Positions 37,999 to 47,208 of a stretch of 64,000 nucleotides of DNA are shown one piece after another. The position numbers and the translations under genes are program-made. A model generated the notes under the pieces. The model saw nothing but the letters and a program-made list of their open reading frames with translations, ran no database searches and was not told the DNA's origin. Within the stretch, counting starts at the first letter, position 1. The number at the start of each line of letters is the position of its first letter. Origin of the DNA: Pseudomonas tritici (GTDB lineage Bacteria; Pseudomonadota; Gammaproteobacteria; Pseudomonadales; Pseudomonadaceae); NCBI RefSeq assembly GCF_014268275.3, contig NZ_CP077084.1, positions 1,984,001 to 2,048,000 on the forward strand, given 5' to 3'.

Positions 37999-38697
37999 TT
38001 AGTGGATGCGGATGACCGGTGCGTCCACGGTGCTGCCGTAGTCGTCGATGTAGCTGAGCGACACTTCATCGCCAGCCTTGGCCTGGATCGGCAGCTCACG
38101 GGCTTCGCCTGGGCGTAGCACATCCGGCGCCTGGGTGATCGGCAGGCCGTTGAGCTTCAGTTCGCTGACCACCACGTGCAGCTTGGAGGCGTTATTGAAG
38201 GCCAATGCACCCGCTTGGGCCTTCCAGTTCACTTGCGCCACTGCGTCCTTGAGCGAGCCTTTGACGCCGGCCGGGCGGTAAAACAGTTTGATGGTGGTCT
38301 TGAGCGCGATCTGCAGCACGTTCTTGCCTTTCTGGTCATCGCTCATGGCCGGGATCGCCTTGACGTTCATCAGGTACAGGCTTTCGCGGTCCTGGGGCAC
38401 TTCGGGGCCACCGGTAAAGATCACGCGCAGGATGTTTTCCTTGTTGGCATCCAGGCGGAACAGCGGCGGCGTGACGATAAAGTTATCGACGCTGTCCTCG
38501 TTGCCACTGCCGAAGCGGCTGACCCAGGACTGCACGAGGTAGGGTGAGGTGTCTTCGCGGTTGCTGACGGTCAGGTTGGCTTCATTGGCCGCGCCGTCGT
38601 AGATCAGCCGCGTGGCGCCGACGGTGACGGCGGCGTTGGCTGCCGTGCTGTGCCAGAGCGGCAGCAGGGCGAGCAGGAAACAGACTTTCAAACGCAT
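37999..38697 (-). CDS. Periplasmic pilus chaperone (PapD/FimC family)
   Basis: A 232-aa protein. The signal peptide (VCFLLALLPLWHSTAANA) is followed by two Ig-like domains. Family motifs are TRLIYDGAANEANLTVSNRE with the conserved Arg at the strand start, the FIVTPPLFRLDANKENILRV stretch, SLYLMNVKAIP and LQIALKTTIKLFYRP. It caps pilin subunits by donor-strand complementation and hands them to the usher encoded immediately downstream. Only one chaperone gene is present, unlike cupA and cupD, which have two. Confidence 0.92.
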   Translation of the reverse strand: MRLKVCFLLALLPLWHSTAANAAVTVGATRLIYDGAANEANLTVSNREDTSPYLVQSWVSRFGSGNEDSVDNFIVTPPLFRLDANKENILRVIFTGGPEVPQDRESLYLMNVKAIPAMSDDQKGKNVLQIALKTTIKLFYRPAGVKGSLKDAVAQVNWKAQAGALAFNNASKLHVVVSELKLNGLPITQAPDVLRPGEARELPIQAKAGDEVSLSYIDDYGSTVDAPVIRIH

Positions 38698-38762
38698 GAC
38701 AGGGAACTCCGGAAGCCCGCGGGCCTGCGCGCAAACGCCTGGCCCACGGTGTTGACGAGCAA

Positions 38763-39335
38763 TTACTTGTAGGTAACGTCGAAGCTGGCCAGCGCGTGCA
38801 CCTGACCGGTACCGATGCCGGAGGTGGTCACAGCGTCGTCGCCTTCACCGGTGGTGGTGTCGGCGACGGTGCGCACGTAAGCAGCGGTGAAGTCAAAGGT
38901 GTTGGACTGGGCACGCAGGTCGTAATCGGCGGTCGGCGTGTTCAGTGGCAGCTTTTTGCCGTCCCGCGCGTCGGCGATCTGGATCGCGATACCCTTGACC
39001 TGGTTTTCGCCGGTCAGGCCGAGCAGGGTGGAGTCGTTGGCGTCTTGCTGGCCGCTGAAAGTGATCGCGACGTTTTTCTTGGTCGCGAAGCTGCAGTTGT
39101 CCAGGCTGATGGTGAATTTTTTCGCCTTGGCGGTGGAACCGACGGTCGGCTGGAAGTCAGCGATGCGCACCGCGTCCAGGGTCACGGACTTGTTCACGTC
39201 GCCGGTGGTGATGGTGCAGGCGTTGTCGGTGACCGAACCGGTGAATTCGATCTGCCCGTCCGCTGCCTGTGCGGCGCCGGCCAGCAACCAGCAAGCGCCG
39301 CAGGCGAGGGTGAGTTGGCTCAGTTTGTTCAGCAT
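38763..39335 (-). CDS. Major pilin subunit, first gene of pilus operon
   Basis: A 190-aa type-1 pilin. The signal peptide (TLACGACWLLAGAAQA) is followed by GQIEFTGSVTDNACTITTGD, KKFTISLDNCSFATKKNVAI with the disulphide partner, and the C-terminal LASFDVTYK with penultimate Tyr. As the promoter-proximal gene of the pilin–chaperone–usher–tip–pilin–pilin operon it should be the major shaft protein. It has the closest similarity in form to CupD1/CupA1-type pilins. Confidence 0.88.
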   Translation of the reverse strand: MLNKLSQLTLACGACWLLAGAAQAADGQIEFTGSVTDNACTITTGDVNKSVTLDAVRIADFQPTVGSTAKAKKFTISLDNCSFATKKNVAITFSGQQDANDSTLLGLTGENQVKGIAIQIADARDGKKLPLNTPTADYDLRAQSNTFDFTAAYVRTVADTTTGEGDDAVTTSGIGTGQVHALASFDVTYK

Positions 39336-39715
39336 TGCAATGCCTCTTTCAAGAGATGGAAAGTTGTCTGCCTACCCGTCAGGTAAGCCAATCCATAGTG
39401 CAATGCTGTGATTTAGAGGCACATGAGACGGATCTTAAAAACTGGCGAAGTGATGGCCGCGCGACCGGTGAGTCCATATCCGCCGCAGGGCGTGATATTC
39501 TGCGCGCCATCTTGGACTAGTCTCTCTCTGGTACGTACATCCGTATACGTCCCCGCGGGTCGATGGCGCCCAGGTAGCTGAAGCCAATAATGATAAGAAG
39601 TCAGCGCAGAAGGGACATAAAAGTGAGGTCGATACGTCGGTCTTGTGTGCCCACCCTGCGGCCTTGAAGATTCAAGGGCGGTAGGGCGGATGGCGTTTTA
39701 TCATAGGTGCTACTG
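39336..39715. other. Divergent control region of pilus operon and mqo
   Basis: A 380-bp region without a gene between the divergent pilin and mqo starts. An imperfect dyad gcctacc-cgtca-ggtaagc lies around 39370–39388, 35–55 bp before the pilin start, and is a possible regulator site. I cannot place -10/-35 boxes with confidence. Confidence 0.45.
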
Positions 39716-41362
39716 ATGTTTAAAAAAGTAAACACTGCCCTGCTGGGGCTGGCTTTGTCGATGGGGATCACGTCCGTTCACGCGGAAGAGGCAAAGAAAG
39801 TCGATGTGCTGCTGATCGGCGGCGGCATCATGAGTGCGACCCTGGGGGTCTGGCTCAATGAGCTGGAGCCGGGCTGGTCGATGGAAATGGTCGAGCGCCT
39901 TGATGGCGTTGCCGAAGAAAGCTCCAACGGCTGGAACAACGCCGGTACCGGTCACTCGGCCCTGGCTGAGTTGAACTACACCCCGGAAGACAAGAACGGC
40001 AACGTTGAGATCCCTAAAGCGGTCGAGATCAACGAAGCGTTCCAGATCTCCCGTCAGTTCTGGTCCTGGCAGGTCCAGCAGGGTGTGTTGAAGAACCCGC
40101 GTTCATTCATCAACTCCACACCGCACATGAGCTTTGTGTGGGGCGATGACAACATCAAATTCCTGAAGAAGCGTTATGAAGCGCTGAAGGCGAGCCCGCT
40201 GTTCGCCGGCATGCAGTACTCCGAAGACCCGGCGCAGATCGCCAAGTGGGTTCCGTTGATGATGGAAGGGCGTGACCCAAACCAGAAAATCGCGGCCACC
40301 TGGAGCCCGCTGGGTACTGACATGAACTTCGGCGAGATCACCCGCCAGTTCGTCGCTCACCTGCAAACCACCCCTAAGTTCGACCTGAAACTGTCGAGCG
40401 AAGTGCAGGACATCACCCGCAACGACGACGGTTCGTGGCGCGTGAGCTACAAAAATCTGAAAGACGGCACCAAGACCGAAACCGATGCCAAGTTCGTGTT
40501 CATCGGCGCCGGCGGCGGTGCCCTGCATCTGCTGCAAAAGTCGGGCATTCCTGAAGCCAAGGAATACGCCGGCTTCCCGGTGGGTGGTTCGTTCCTGGTG
40601 ACCGACAACCCAACTGTCGCCGAGCAGCACCTGGCCAAGGCCTACGGCAAGGCTTCGGTGGGCTCGCCACCGATGTCGGTTCCGCACCTGGACACCCGTG
40701 TGCTGGATGGCAAGCGCGTGATCCTGTTTGGCCCATTCGCGACCTTCTCCACCAAGTTCCTCAAAGAAGGCTCGTACCTGGACCTGCTGACCAGCACCAC
40801 CACCCACAACATCTGGCCGATGACCAAAGTCGGTATTCGTGAATACCCGCTGGTCGAGTACCTCGCTGGTCAACTGATGCTGTCGGATGACGACCGCTTC
40901 AAGGCATTGCAAGAGTACTTCCCGAACGCCAAGCAATCCGACTGGCGCCTGTGGCAGGCCGGTCAGCGCGTGCAGATCATCAAGCGTGACGAAGAGCAGG
41001 GCGGCGTCCTGAAACTCGGTACCGAAGTGGTCAGCTCCGCCGACAACACCATCGCAGGCCTGTTGGGTGCATCGCCAGGCGCGTCGACCGCGGCTCCGAT
41101 CATGCTGACCGTGCTGCAAAAAGTGTTCAAGGATAAGGTAGCGACCCCTGAGTGGCAGGCCAAACTGCACCAGATCGTACCGAGCTACGGCACCAAGCTG
41201 AATGACAGCCCAGAAGCGGTTGCCAAGGAATGGGCCTACACTGCCGGCGTCCTGCAGCTGCCTACACCGCCTGTGATTCCGCAAGCGGCTGCTCCAAAGG
41301 CGACCGAGGCTGCCAAGCCTGCGGCTGAGCCGAGCAAGCCAGCGTCTGACCTGGCGCTGTAA
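39716..41362 (+). CDS. mqo: Malate:quinone oxidoreductase
   Basis: A 548-aa FAD enzyme that oxidises malate to oxaloacetate and passes electrons to quinone at the membrane. It has the dinucleotide motif [60 protein letters not shown] and [17 protein letters not shown]. Two unusual ends stand out: an N-terminal signal-like segment ([20 protein letters not shown]) and an Ala/Pro/Lys-rich C-terminal tail of about 30 residues. The start at 39716 is preferred over an in-frame GTG three codons earlier. A terminator follows. Confidence 0.94.
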   Translation: MFKKVNTALLGLALSMGITSVHAEEAKKVDVLLIGGGIMSATLGVWLNELEPGWSMEMVERLDGVAEESSNGWNNAGTGHSALAELNYTPEDKNGNVEIPKAVEINEAFQISRQFWSWQVQQGVLKNPRSFINSTPHMSFVWGDDNIKFLKKRYEALKASPLFAGMQYSEDPAQIAKWVPLMMEGRDPNQKIAATWSPLGTDMNFGEITRQFVAHLQTTPKFDLKLSSEVQDITRNDDGSWRVSYKNLKDGTKTETDAKFVFIGAGGGALHLLQKSGIPEAKEYAGFPVGGSFLVTDNPTVAEQHLAKAYGKASVGSPPMSVPHLDTRVLDGKRVILFGPFATFSTKFLKEGSYLDLLTSTTTHNIWPMTKVGIREYPLVEYLAGQLMLSDDDRFKALQEYFPNAKQSDWRLWQAGQRVQIIKRDEEQGGVLKLGTEVVSSADNTIAGLLGASPGASTAAPIMLTVLQKVFKDKVATPEWQAKLHQIVPSYGTKLNDSPEAVAKEWAYTAGVLQLPTPPVIPQAAAPKATEAAKPAAEPSKPASDLAL

Positions 41363-41374
41363 GTAACGGCTAAG

Positions 41375-41414
41375 AAAAAGCCCGCTGAACCGGTAACGGT
41401 CAGCGGGCTTTTTT
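41375..41414. terminator. Bidirectional intrinsic terminator
   Basis: The arms aaaaagcccgctgaacc and ggtcagcgggctttttt flank a short loop, between the convergent mqo and the reductase-like gene. Confidence 0.92.
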
Positions 41415-41426
41415 GTGCGCGGGTGT

Positions 41427-42098
41427 TTATGCGTGGCTGTGGTTTCGCTCAACGGCCAGCAGTTCAACTGTACGCTCAGCCGCCGCCAACGCTGCTTTCA
41501 ATCCAGCCTGGTCCAGCGGGACGCAATACGCCGGCTTGGCTCGCTCAAACCGCCAGCTATCGTCCAGCCCACCTGCGTCTACGGCATCGAAACCCAGCTC
41601 ATCGAGCAACGTGATCACGCGTGCCTTGGCCGTCGCGTCATCTGCTGCCACCGGCAGTGCGCGACGGTCAGGCGCGCCGTGAGGGCGGGCATCCTGCGTC
41701 AGGTCTGGCGCGAAGATCGCGTTGAACACTTTCACCACGTGTGAATGCGGCAAATGGTCAGCAAGCAGCCGGCTGGTGGTGGTTTCAAAACGGTCCAGTG
41801 CCGGGATATGCCCATCGCGGTTGGGATAGTAATTGTTGGCGTCCATCACCGTTTTACCCTCCAGCCACTGCGCAGGCACACTGCGGTAATGCTCCAGGGG
41901 AATCGCCACGAGCACCACATCGCCAAATTGTGCGGCATCATCTGCGCTGCCCACTTGAACCCCCAGTATGCCGCTCAGCACGCTGCTCATGGTCTGTGGG
42001 CCGCGGGAATTGCTCAACATCACTTCGTGCCCGGCCGCCAATGCCAGTTGCGCGACAGCGCGCCCGATAAAACCTGCTCCAATCACGCCAATCTTCAT
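41427..42098 (-). CDS. NADPH-dependent F420 reductase-like oxidoreductase
   Basis: A 223-aa protein with an N-terminal Rossmann motif MKIGVIGAGFIGRAVAQLAL and LSNSRGPQ after the second strand (a Ser/Arg pair that suggests NADP). DVVLVAIPLEHYRSVP, VMDANNYYPNRDG and VVKVFNAIFA are typical of the COG2085 family. Pseudomonads do not normally make F420, so the true substrate is unknown. The start is at MKIGVIG; upstream in-frame codons lack an RBS. It is divergent from a LysR regulator at 42198 that probably controls it. Confidence 0.78.
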   Translation of the reverse strand: MKIGVIGAGFIGRAVAQLALAAGHEVMLSNSRGPQTMSSVLSGILGVQVGSADDAAQFGDVVLVAIPLEHYRSVPAQWLEGKTVMDANNYYPNRDGHIPALDRFETTTSRLLADHLPHSHVVKVFNAIFAPDLTQDARPHGAPDRRALPVAADDATAKARVITLLDELGFDAVDAGGLDDSWRFERAKPAYCVPLDQAGLKAALAAAERTVELLAVERNHSHA

Positions 42099-42197
42099 GT
42101 GCTTGCTCCAGTGAAGGTATGAAGTGGCTATGATGATTGGCAACCATCTGGTGATAAATGACGGTTCCGGCGCGGATGTTGTTACTGGGAGTAGGGA

Positions 42198-43094
42198 ATG
42201 ATGGACCGTTTATCAAGCATGAACGCCTTTGTGATGGCTGCTGAGCTGGGTTCCTACGCCCGCGCGGCCGAGCGTTTGGACATGTCTGCGCAGATGGTGG
42301 CCAAGCATGTCACCGCGTTGGAACAACGGCTGGGTGCGCGCTTGCTCAACCGCACTACGCGAAGGCAAAGCCTTACAGAGTTGGGTAGCGCGTATTACGA
42401 ACGTTGCAAGCACATCCTGACGGAGGCCGAGGCTGCCGACTCTCTCGCGCAGATCATGAATGACACGCCGCGTGGCAAGCTGAAAATCACCGCCCCGGTG
42501 ACCTTCGGCTCCTACAGCCTGATGCCGTTGATTACCGGTTTTTTGCGCGACAACCCGGATGTGCACATTGACCTGCACCTCACGGATCGTTTCGTCGACT
42601 TGGTGGAGGAGGGTTATGAAGCGGCCTTTCGCATCGGTCCCTTGGCGACCACCGGCCTGACAGCTCGGCCGCTGGCACCCTATCGCCTGGTGGTCTGTGC
42701 AGCGCCGGCGTACCTGAAGGCCAGCGGCACACCGTTGAAACCGGCAGACCTTGAGCATCACGAGTGCCTGGGCTATGCCTTCTGGTCGCGTCCGGCAGAT
42801 CGGGAATGGGGGTTTTACGAAGGCGCGGTGCCGCATAAGGTGCAGGTAAGCAGCCGCTTGCAGATCAACGAAAGCAGGGCGCTGATGTCGGCTGCACTGG
42901 ATGGGTTCGGCATTGTGCTCGGTCCGCAAGACTTCCTGCGTACGGCGTTAGCGAAGGGCGACTTGGTGCGGGTGCTGCCGGATTTCGACGCGCCGAGCCG
43001 GGCGATGCATTTGGTCTACACCGCTAATCGGCAACGTACGGCTAAGTTGCGACGTTTCGTCGAGGCCGTGTTGCAGCGTTTTGGCCCGGCTTGA
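42198..43094 (+). CDS. LysR-family transcriptional regulator (CrgA-like)
   Basis: A 298-aa regulator. The N-terminal winged helix (MNAFVMAAELGSYARAAERL … EQRLGARLLNRTTRRQSLTE) is followed by an effector domain beginning KLKITAPVTFGSYSLMPLIT. The FRIGPLATTGLTARPLAPYR stretch belongs to the CrgA/DmlR branch. ATG codons at 42198 and 42201 are both possible, behind a purine-rich ggga. It is divergent from the oxidoreductase at 41427 with a 99-bp shared promoter region. Confidence 0.88.
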   Translation: MMDRLSSMNAFVMAAELGSYARAAERLDMSAQMVAKHVTALEQRLGARLLNRTTRRQSLTELGSAYYERCKHILTEAEAADSLAQIMNDTPRGKLKITAPVTFGSYSLMPLITGFLRDNPDVHIDLHLTDRFVDLVEEGYEAAFRIGPLATTGLTARPLAPYRLVVCAAPAYLKASGTPLKPADLEHHECLGYAFWSRPADREWGFYEGAVPHKVQVSSRLQINESRALMSAALDGFGIVLGPQDFLRTALAKGDLVRVLPDFDAPSRAMHLVYTANRQRTAKLRRFVEAVLQRFGPA

Positions 43095-43270
43095 GGGGAT
43101 AAATGCGCACTGTACCTTTCGTCTGCACTTATAAGCGCAACGCCCTCAGGTTCAGCAACCTGACAGACACTTCCTGTTAAAAAATACCCATGGCCGATCA
43201 GGAGAGCGGCTGGAAAAGGGGGCATTTTCAATTTTGCAGGTGTTTGGGCGTCAGCGTCCGAGGGGTTTGT

Positions 43271-43600
43271 ATGTTGCTACGTTATGCAGCATTGGCGGCC
43301 GTGGTCGTCGCCGCATCCGGATGTGTACAAGAGCGCGTCGTGCATGAGCGCAGGCCGGTTCAACGTGAGTATGTGGAAGTTGTTGCGCCGCAACCGCCGC
43401 CGGTGCAGGTGATCGAAGTCGAACCGCCCGTGCGCTACGGCTATGTATGGTCACGTGGTTACTGGCGCTGGGACGGTGGGCGCTATGTCGCGGTCCATGG
43501 TCATTGGGAGCCGGTGCGCGAGGGTTACCGTTATGTGCATCCGCACTGGGTGCAACGTAATGATGGGTATCACTGGCAGGGCGGTGGTTGGGTTCGCTGA
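43271..43600 (+). CDS. YXWXXW-repeat lipoprotein
   Basis: A 109-aa lipoprotein with lipobox AAVVVAASGC (Cys at residue 18). A Pro/Val-rich linker leads to a C-terminal domain of aromatic repeats, GYVWSRGYWRWDGGRYVAVH then GHWEPVREGYRYVHPHWV and NDGYHWQGGGWVR. These YxWxxGxW/HW repeats are typical of small envelope lipoproteins of unknown function. The start is ATG at 43271 behind gagggg; an upstream in-frame start lacks an RBS and would bury the signal peptide. Confidence 0.8.
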   Translation: MLLRYAALAAVVVAASGCVQERVVHERRPVQREYVEVVAPQPPPVQVIEVEPPVRYGYVWSRGYWRWDGGRYVAVHGHWEPVREGYRYVHPHWVQRNDGYHWQGGGWVR

Positions 43601-43727
43601 GCCTTGGCTGGGTCGGCTTCCTGGTGCCAGGCAGCCGAACCTCGCGCAACGGCGCCGAGCCCAGTTGATCGGTGCCCAGCGCTTTACAGCATCCGCTTTG
43701 ACCTGAGTGGCGCTGCAACGGCAAGCC

Positions 43728-44123
43728 TCAGGTCAGTCGCTTCATGCCTGCCGCCTTCGCAGCATTCAGGTCAAAGGTGGCGGTATATTCGCAGCCAGCT
43801 GCATGGGCACAGCGTTCTATCAGGCAGTCCGCAAAATCGGCCTTGCTCGCCGTGAAGCGTCGCAGGGCCTGCCAAATGATCTCGGCGTGCTCAATGGTCA
43901 ATTCACGGGTGCGCAACAGCGTTTCCAGAACGGTTACCACCTCACTCTTGGCTGACTGGTAACAACTTTGTAAAACCCACACCAGTTCCACCACGGACAC
44001 CAGGCTGACAAAACCCGGTGAAACGCTGGTGAGTGATTCGATCAATTCGGAGGCCTTGGACGATTGGACGGGATCATCCTGGGTGACATAGCGAACCAGC
44101 ACATTGGTATCCAGCCCGATCAT
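43728..44123 (-). CDS. PIN-domain ribonuclease toxin (VapC family)
   Basis: A 131-aa PIN protein. The acidic residues expected for metal-dependent RNase activity are present: D5 in MIGLDTNVLVRYV, E in SVVELVWVL (about 46), D in ADFADCLIERCA (about 97–100) and D in YTATFDLNAA (about 117). Its ATG overlaps the stop of the antitoxin gene (ATGA), the usual toxin–antitoxin arrangement. The frame is intact, so the toxin is probably active. The RNA target is unknown. Confidence 0.88.
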   Translation of the reverse strand: MIGLDTNVLVRYVTQDDPVQSSKASELIESLTSVSPGFVSLVSVVELVWVLQSCYQSAKSEVVTVLETLLRTRELTIEHAEIIWQALRRFTASKADFADCLIERCAHAAGCEYTATFDLNAAKAAGMKRLT

Positions 44124-44377
44124 CCAGCTTTCGCTCCTTGTGCCGCGATGGCGCGGTTCATTTCATCCAGGGAGACGGCGTTGGCGGGTTTTCGGATCAG
44201 GCCTTTGAGGTCATGTACGGTTTTACTCGCTGCCATGATGGAAAATTTACCGTCCTCCATTTCAACGAATTCAACGCGGTCTCCTGTTTCCAGGCCCAAG
44301 GCGGTTCTGACCTGAACGGGAATGGTGATTTGCCCTTTCGACGTAAGCGTGGCGGTAGCCATATTGAAGATCTCCAT
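44120..44377 (-). CDS. AbrB/SpoVT-type antitoxin
   Basis: An 85-aa protein with an N-terminal swapped-hairpin AbrB domain (TATLTSKGQITIPVQVRTAL then GLETGDRVEFVEMEDGKFSI) and a C-terminal toxin-binding tail (LIRKPANAVSLDEMNRAIAA). The start at 44377 (MEIFNMATATL) has AAGGAG at 7-nt spacing. It should bind and neutralise the PIN toxin and repress its own operon; the dyad at 44387–44404 is the likely operator. Confidence 0.88.
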   Translation of the reverse strand: MEIFNMATATLTSKGQITIPVQVRTALGLETGDRVEFVEMEDGKFSIMAASKTVHDLKGLIRKPANAVSLDEMNRAIAAQGAKAG

Positions 44378-44386
44378 CGTGATACT

Positions 44387-44404
44387 CCTTACCTTAGGGT
44401 AAGG
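44387..44404. promoter_or_regulatory. Dyad operator overlapping the antitoxin ribosome-binding site
   Basis: ccttacc-ttag-ggtaagg has perfect 7-bp arms. Its proximal arm shares four bases with the AAGGAG of the antitoxin gene, so protein binding or hairpin formation could affect transcription and translation. Autoregulation is inferred from the family. Confidence 0.6.
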
Positions 44405-44550
44405 AATGATGGAGGACAAGATCCGTTGGTCCATAGGTTGCTCTCTGGTGTGTGTGAGTCGGGACAAGTAAAAACCTTAGTCCGACTCACGCCACCTGCA
44501 CGCTTTAAAACGGCGTTAAAGCGCTACAACGTATGACTGAAACCGGCGGT

Positions 44551-45924
44551 TTATTGCACCACGCGATAGCACGGCACATACGCCGCACCGCCTGGAAGCT
44601 TCATGCGGTGCTGGGCCACGAACGCCTTCAACAGTTCGTCCAGCGGTTTCATGATGGCCGGGTCGCCATGGATTTCGTAAGGGCCGTTCTGCTCGATCAG
44701 GCGGATGCCCTTGTCTTTCACGTTACCCGCCACAATCCCCGAGAATGCACGGCGCAAATTGGCGGCGAGTTCGTGGGGTGGCAGCGCGTGGCTTAGTTGC
44801 AGGCTGGCCATATTTTCGTGGGTCGGGTCGAACGGGCGCTGGAAGCCCTCATCGATTTTCAGCAGCCAGTTGAAGTGGAAGGCGTCGTTGCGTTCGCGAC
44901 GGAACTGCTTCACCGCCTTGAGGCCAATGGTCATCTGGCGGGCCACTTCGGCCGGGTCGTCGATGATGATCTGGTAGTGCGCCTGGGCCGCCTCGCCGAG
45001 GGTGGCGCCGACAAATGCATGCAGTTGTTGCAGGTACGGGGCCGCGTGTTTTGGCCCGGTGAGGATGACCGGGAACGGCAGGTCGCGGTTGTCCGGGTGC
45101 ATCAGGATGCCCAGCAGGTACAGGAACTCTTCAGCCGTGCCGGCGCCGCCCGGGAAGATGATGATGCCGTGGCCTACACGGACGAAGGCTTCCAGGCGCT
45201 TTTCGATATCCGGCAGGATCACCAGCTCGTTGACGATCGGGTTCGGCGCTTCAGCGGCGATGATGCCCGGCTCGGTCAGCCCTAGATAGCGCCCGACGGT
45301 GATGCGTTGCTTGGCGTGGGCAATGGTCGCGCCTTTCATCGGGCCTTTCATCACGCCAGGGCCGCAGCCGGTGCACACGTCGAGACTGCGCAGGCCCAGT
45401 TCGTGGCCGACCTTCTTGGTGTATTTGTATTCTTCGGTATTGATCGAGTGCCCGCCCCAGCACACGACAATCTTCGGCTCGACACCCGGGCGCAACGTAC
45501 GGGCGTTGCGCAGCAGGTGGAACACGTAATCGGTGATGCCCTGGGAATTGCTCAGGTCGATGCGCTGGCTGTCCAGTTCATTCTCGGTATAGACGATGTC
45601 ACGCAGGGCGCTGAACAGCATTTCGCGGGTGCTGGCGATCATTTCGCCATCGACGAATGCGTCGGCAGGGGCATTCAGCAGTTCAAGGCGCACACCGCGG
45701 TCTTGCTGGTGGATACGGACTTCAAAATCCTTGTAGGCGTCGAGAATGGTCTTGGCGTTGTCGATGTGCGCGCCAGTGTTGAGGATGGCCAGGGCGCACT
45801 GGCGGAACAGGGTGTAGATGCTACCGGAACCGGCTTCGCTCAGTTGCTGCACTTCACGTTGGGACAGGGTTTCGAGGCTGCCCTTGGGGCTGACGGAAGC
45901 ATTGATGACTTGACGTTGGGGCAT
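44551..45924 (-). CDS. ppnN: Pyrimidine/purine-5'-nucleotide nucleosidase PpnN (LOG family)
   Basis: A 457-aa enzyme that splits nucleotide monophosphates into base and ribose-5-phosphate, stimulated by (p)ppGpp in E. coli. It has an N-terminal regulatory domain (VSPKGSLETLSQREVQQLSE), the Rossmann-like LOG domain with CTGCGPGVMKGPMKGA and the PGGxGTxxE motif FPGGAGTAEEFLYLLGI, and the C-terminal domain ending AAYVPCYRVVQ. Length agrees with E. coli PpnN (454 aa). The start is MPQRQVINASV; further upstream codons lack an RBS. Confidence 0.92.
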   Translation of the reverse strand: MPQRQVINASVSPKGSLETLSQREVQQLSEAGSGSIYTLFRQCALAILNTGAHIDNAKTILDAYKDFEVRIHQQDRGVRLELLNAPADAFVDGEMIASTREMLFSALRDIVYTENELDSQRIDLSNSQGITDYVFHLLRNARTLRPGVEPKIVVCWGGHSINTEEYKYTKKVGHELGLRSLDVCTGCGPGVMKGPMKGATIAHAKQRITVGRYLGLTEPGIIAAEAPNPIVNELVILPDIEKRLEAFVRVGHGIIIFPGGAGTAEEFLYLLGILMHPDNRDLPFPVILTGPKHAAPYLQQLHAFVGATLGEAAQAHYQIIIDDPAEVARQMTIGLKAVKQFRRERNDAFHFNWLLKIDEGFQRPFDPTHENMASLQLSHALPPHELAANLRRAFSGIVAGNVKDKGIRLIEQNGPYEIHGDPAIMKPLDELLKAFVAQHRMKLPGGAAYVPCYRVVQ

Positions 45925-46074
45925 TCTTAATCCTTGAAAGCACAGCCACCGCACCCGCACAGGGCCGCGATGGCTTGAGAATGGTGGGCGCCGAATTCGG
46001 ACGCACGAGACGGATGTTTACCTCAGGCGCGAGGCCGAGCGCAAACACCGTCCAGCACCATAATGCCGCAGAAC

Positions 46075-46899
46075 TTACTGAATCAGCTTCCAGTTTTTGT
46101 AGAAAACCCGACGCAGGGTAAAGACCATCCCGGCAAACCCAGCGATTGCGGCGTTGAGAACCAAGGGCAGCGGGGTCGGCCGCACGATATCGATAAACAG
46201 GCAGTAACGCTTTGCATCGTTTTTGTTGAAAGACGCATGCATCAACGTGTCATCGAAGATAAACAGCGGGTCGTCGTGCCAGTAATGCTTTTGCTTGCCC
46301 ACTTGGATGTATACGCCCTCGTGATGCGCTGCCGGCGCCATGTTGTAGAGCACGCGGAACATCATGCGCAAGGGGCCGAAGTGAAACGAGGTCGAGCGGT
46401 TTTCATTGAACACCGACACGCCGATGGTCTTCACGAACGGCAATTTTTCGCGCAGTTTCGGAATGTCCAGCGCGGTCTCGATCGGCCGGCCGTACCACTG
46501 GAAAAACAACATGCCGCGCTTCTTCTCGGCCATGCGTTCGTCCAGGTAGCCGATGATTTCGTCCTTATGGGCCATGGCTTCGTTGATGACCTGTTGCAGG
46601 TCTTCACGCCAGGCCGGGGGCAGGTCGTCCATCCTGTAGACGTGTCGGTTACCCGAGCTCAACAGGTCGAACAGGGTGTTGAACGGCGCCAGCAGCCAGG
46701 TGTTTCGACCGCTGCCAATAAAGTATTTTTTGAAGGTCGGCGCGTCATACAAGCCATTACGCAGGAAATCGTAAAAGCCGCAGATCACGACTAGGCCGAG
46801 AAATACCAGGGTGGTCTCGGGGAAAATATCAATAATCAGCAGCACGCCGAATACCCAGGCGACCGATACTGCCTTTTTACGCAAAGCAGGCTTGTTCAT
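46075..46899 (-). CDS. Aspartyl/asparaginyl beta-hydroxylase family, LpxO-like lipid A hydroxylase
   Basis: A 274-aa Fe(II)/2-oxoglutarate oxygenase of the aspartyl beta-hydroxylase family. It has an N-terminal membrane anchor (VAWVFGVLLIIDIF, TTLVFLGLVVICGF) and a cytoplasmic jelly-roll with the metal His in STSFHFGPLRMM and second His in IFDDTLMHASFN, and the 2-oxoglutarate Arg in DAKRYCLFIDIVRP. A C-terminal membrane segment follows. Membrane-anchored members in pseudomonads include LpxO, which 2-hydroxylates lipid A laurate. That role is plausible, but not proven by sequence alone. Confidence 0.78.
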   Translation of the reverse strand: MNKPALRKKAVSVAWVFGVLLIIDIFPETTLVFLGLVVICGFYDFLRNGLYDAPTFKKYFIGSGRNTWLLAPFNTLFDLLSSGNRHVYRMDDLPPAWREDLQQVINEAMAHKDEIIGYLDERMAEKKRGMLFFQWYGRPIETALDIPKLREKLPFVKTIGVSVFNENRSTSFHFGPLRMMFRVLYNMAPAAHHEGVYIQVGKQKHYWHDDPLFIFDDTLMHASFNKNDAKRYCLFIDIVRPTPLPLVLNAAIAGFAGMVFTLRRVFYKNWKLIQ

Positions 46900-47208
46900 C
46901 TAACTCAGCTCCAGCAGGACGCCATTCGACAGGTCCGGATCCGTGGCCGCGAGTGGTGAGGTTTTGAAATATATTGAAACAACTTCGTCATGATAAGGCG
47001 TTCAGCGTCTGTTAGGCGTTTTAAATAGTGCGAAATTGTGAAGGCTTTACACAGGTTTTAACCCTGGCTGGGCTGTGTGGATTGGATTTTGTAAACGGAA
47101 GATTTGCGACTATCGTGACGCTTCGGTTTTTTGGACGTCATAGACCGGTACGATTGAAGTTGAATGGCCACCACTGGCCTTCGGCACCTTGGAAGAGGCA
47201 GAAATTTT
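46900..47208. other. Divergent promoter region between hydroxylase and fabV
   Basis: 309 bp with no gene. It contains an A+T-rich stretch around 46960–47050 suited to promoters for both genes, and a small dyad ggcca-ccac-tggcc at 47166–47179 about 30 bp before fabV. No known regulator motif was recognised. Confidence 0.5.
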
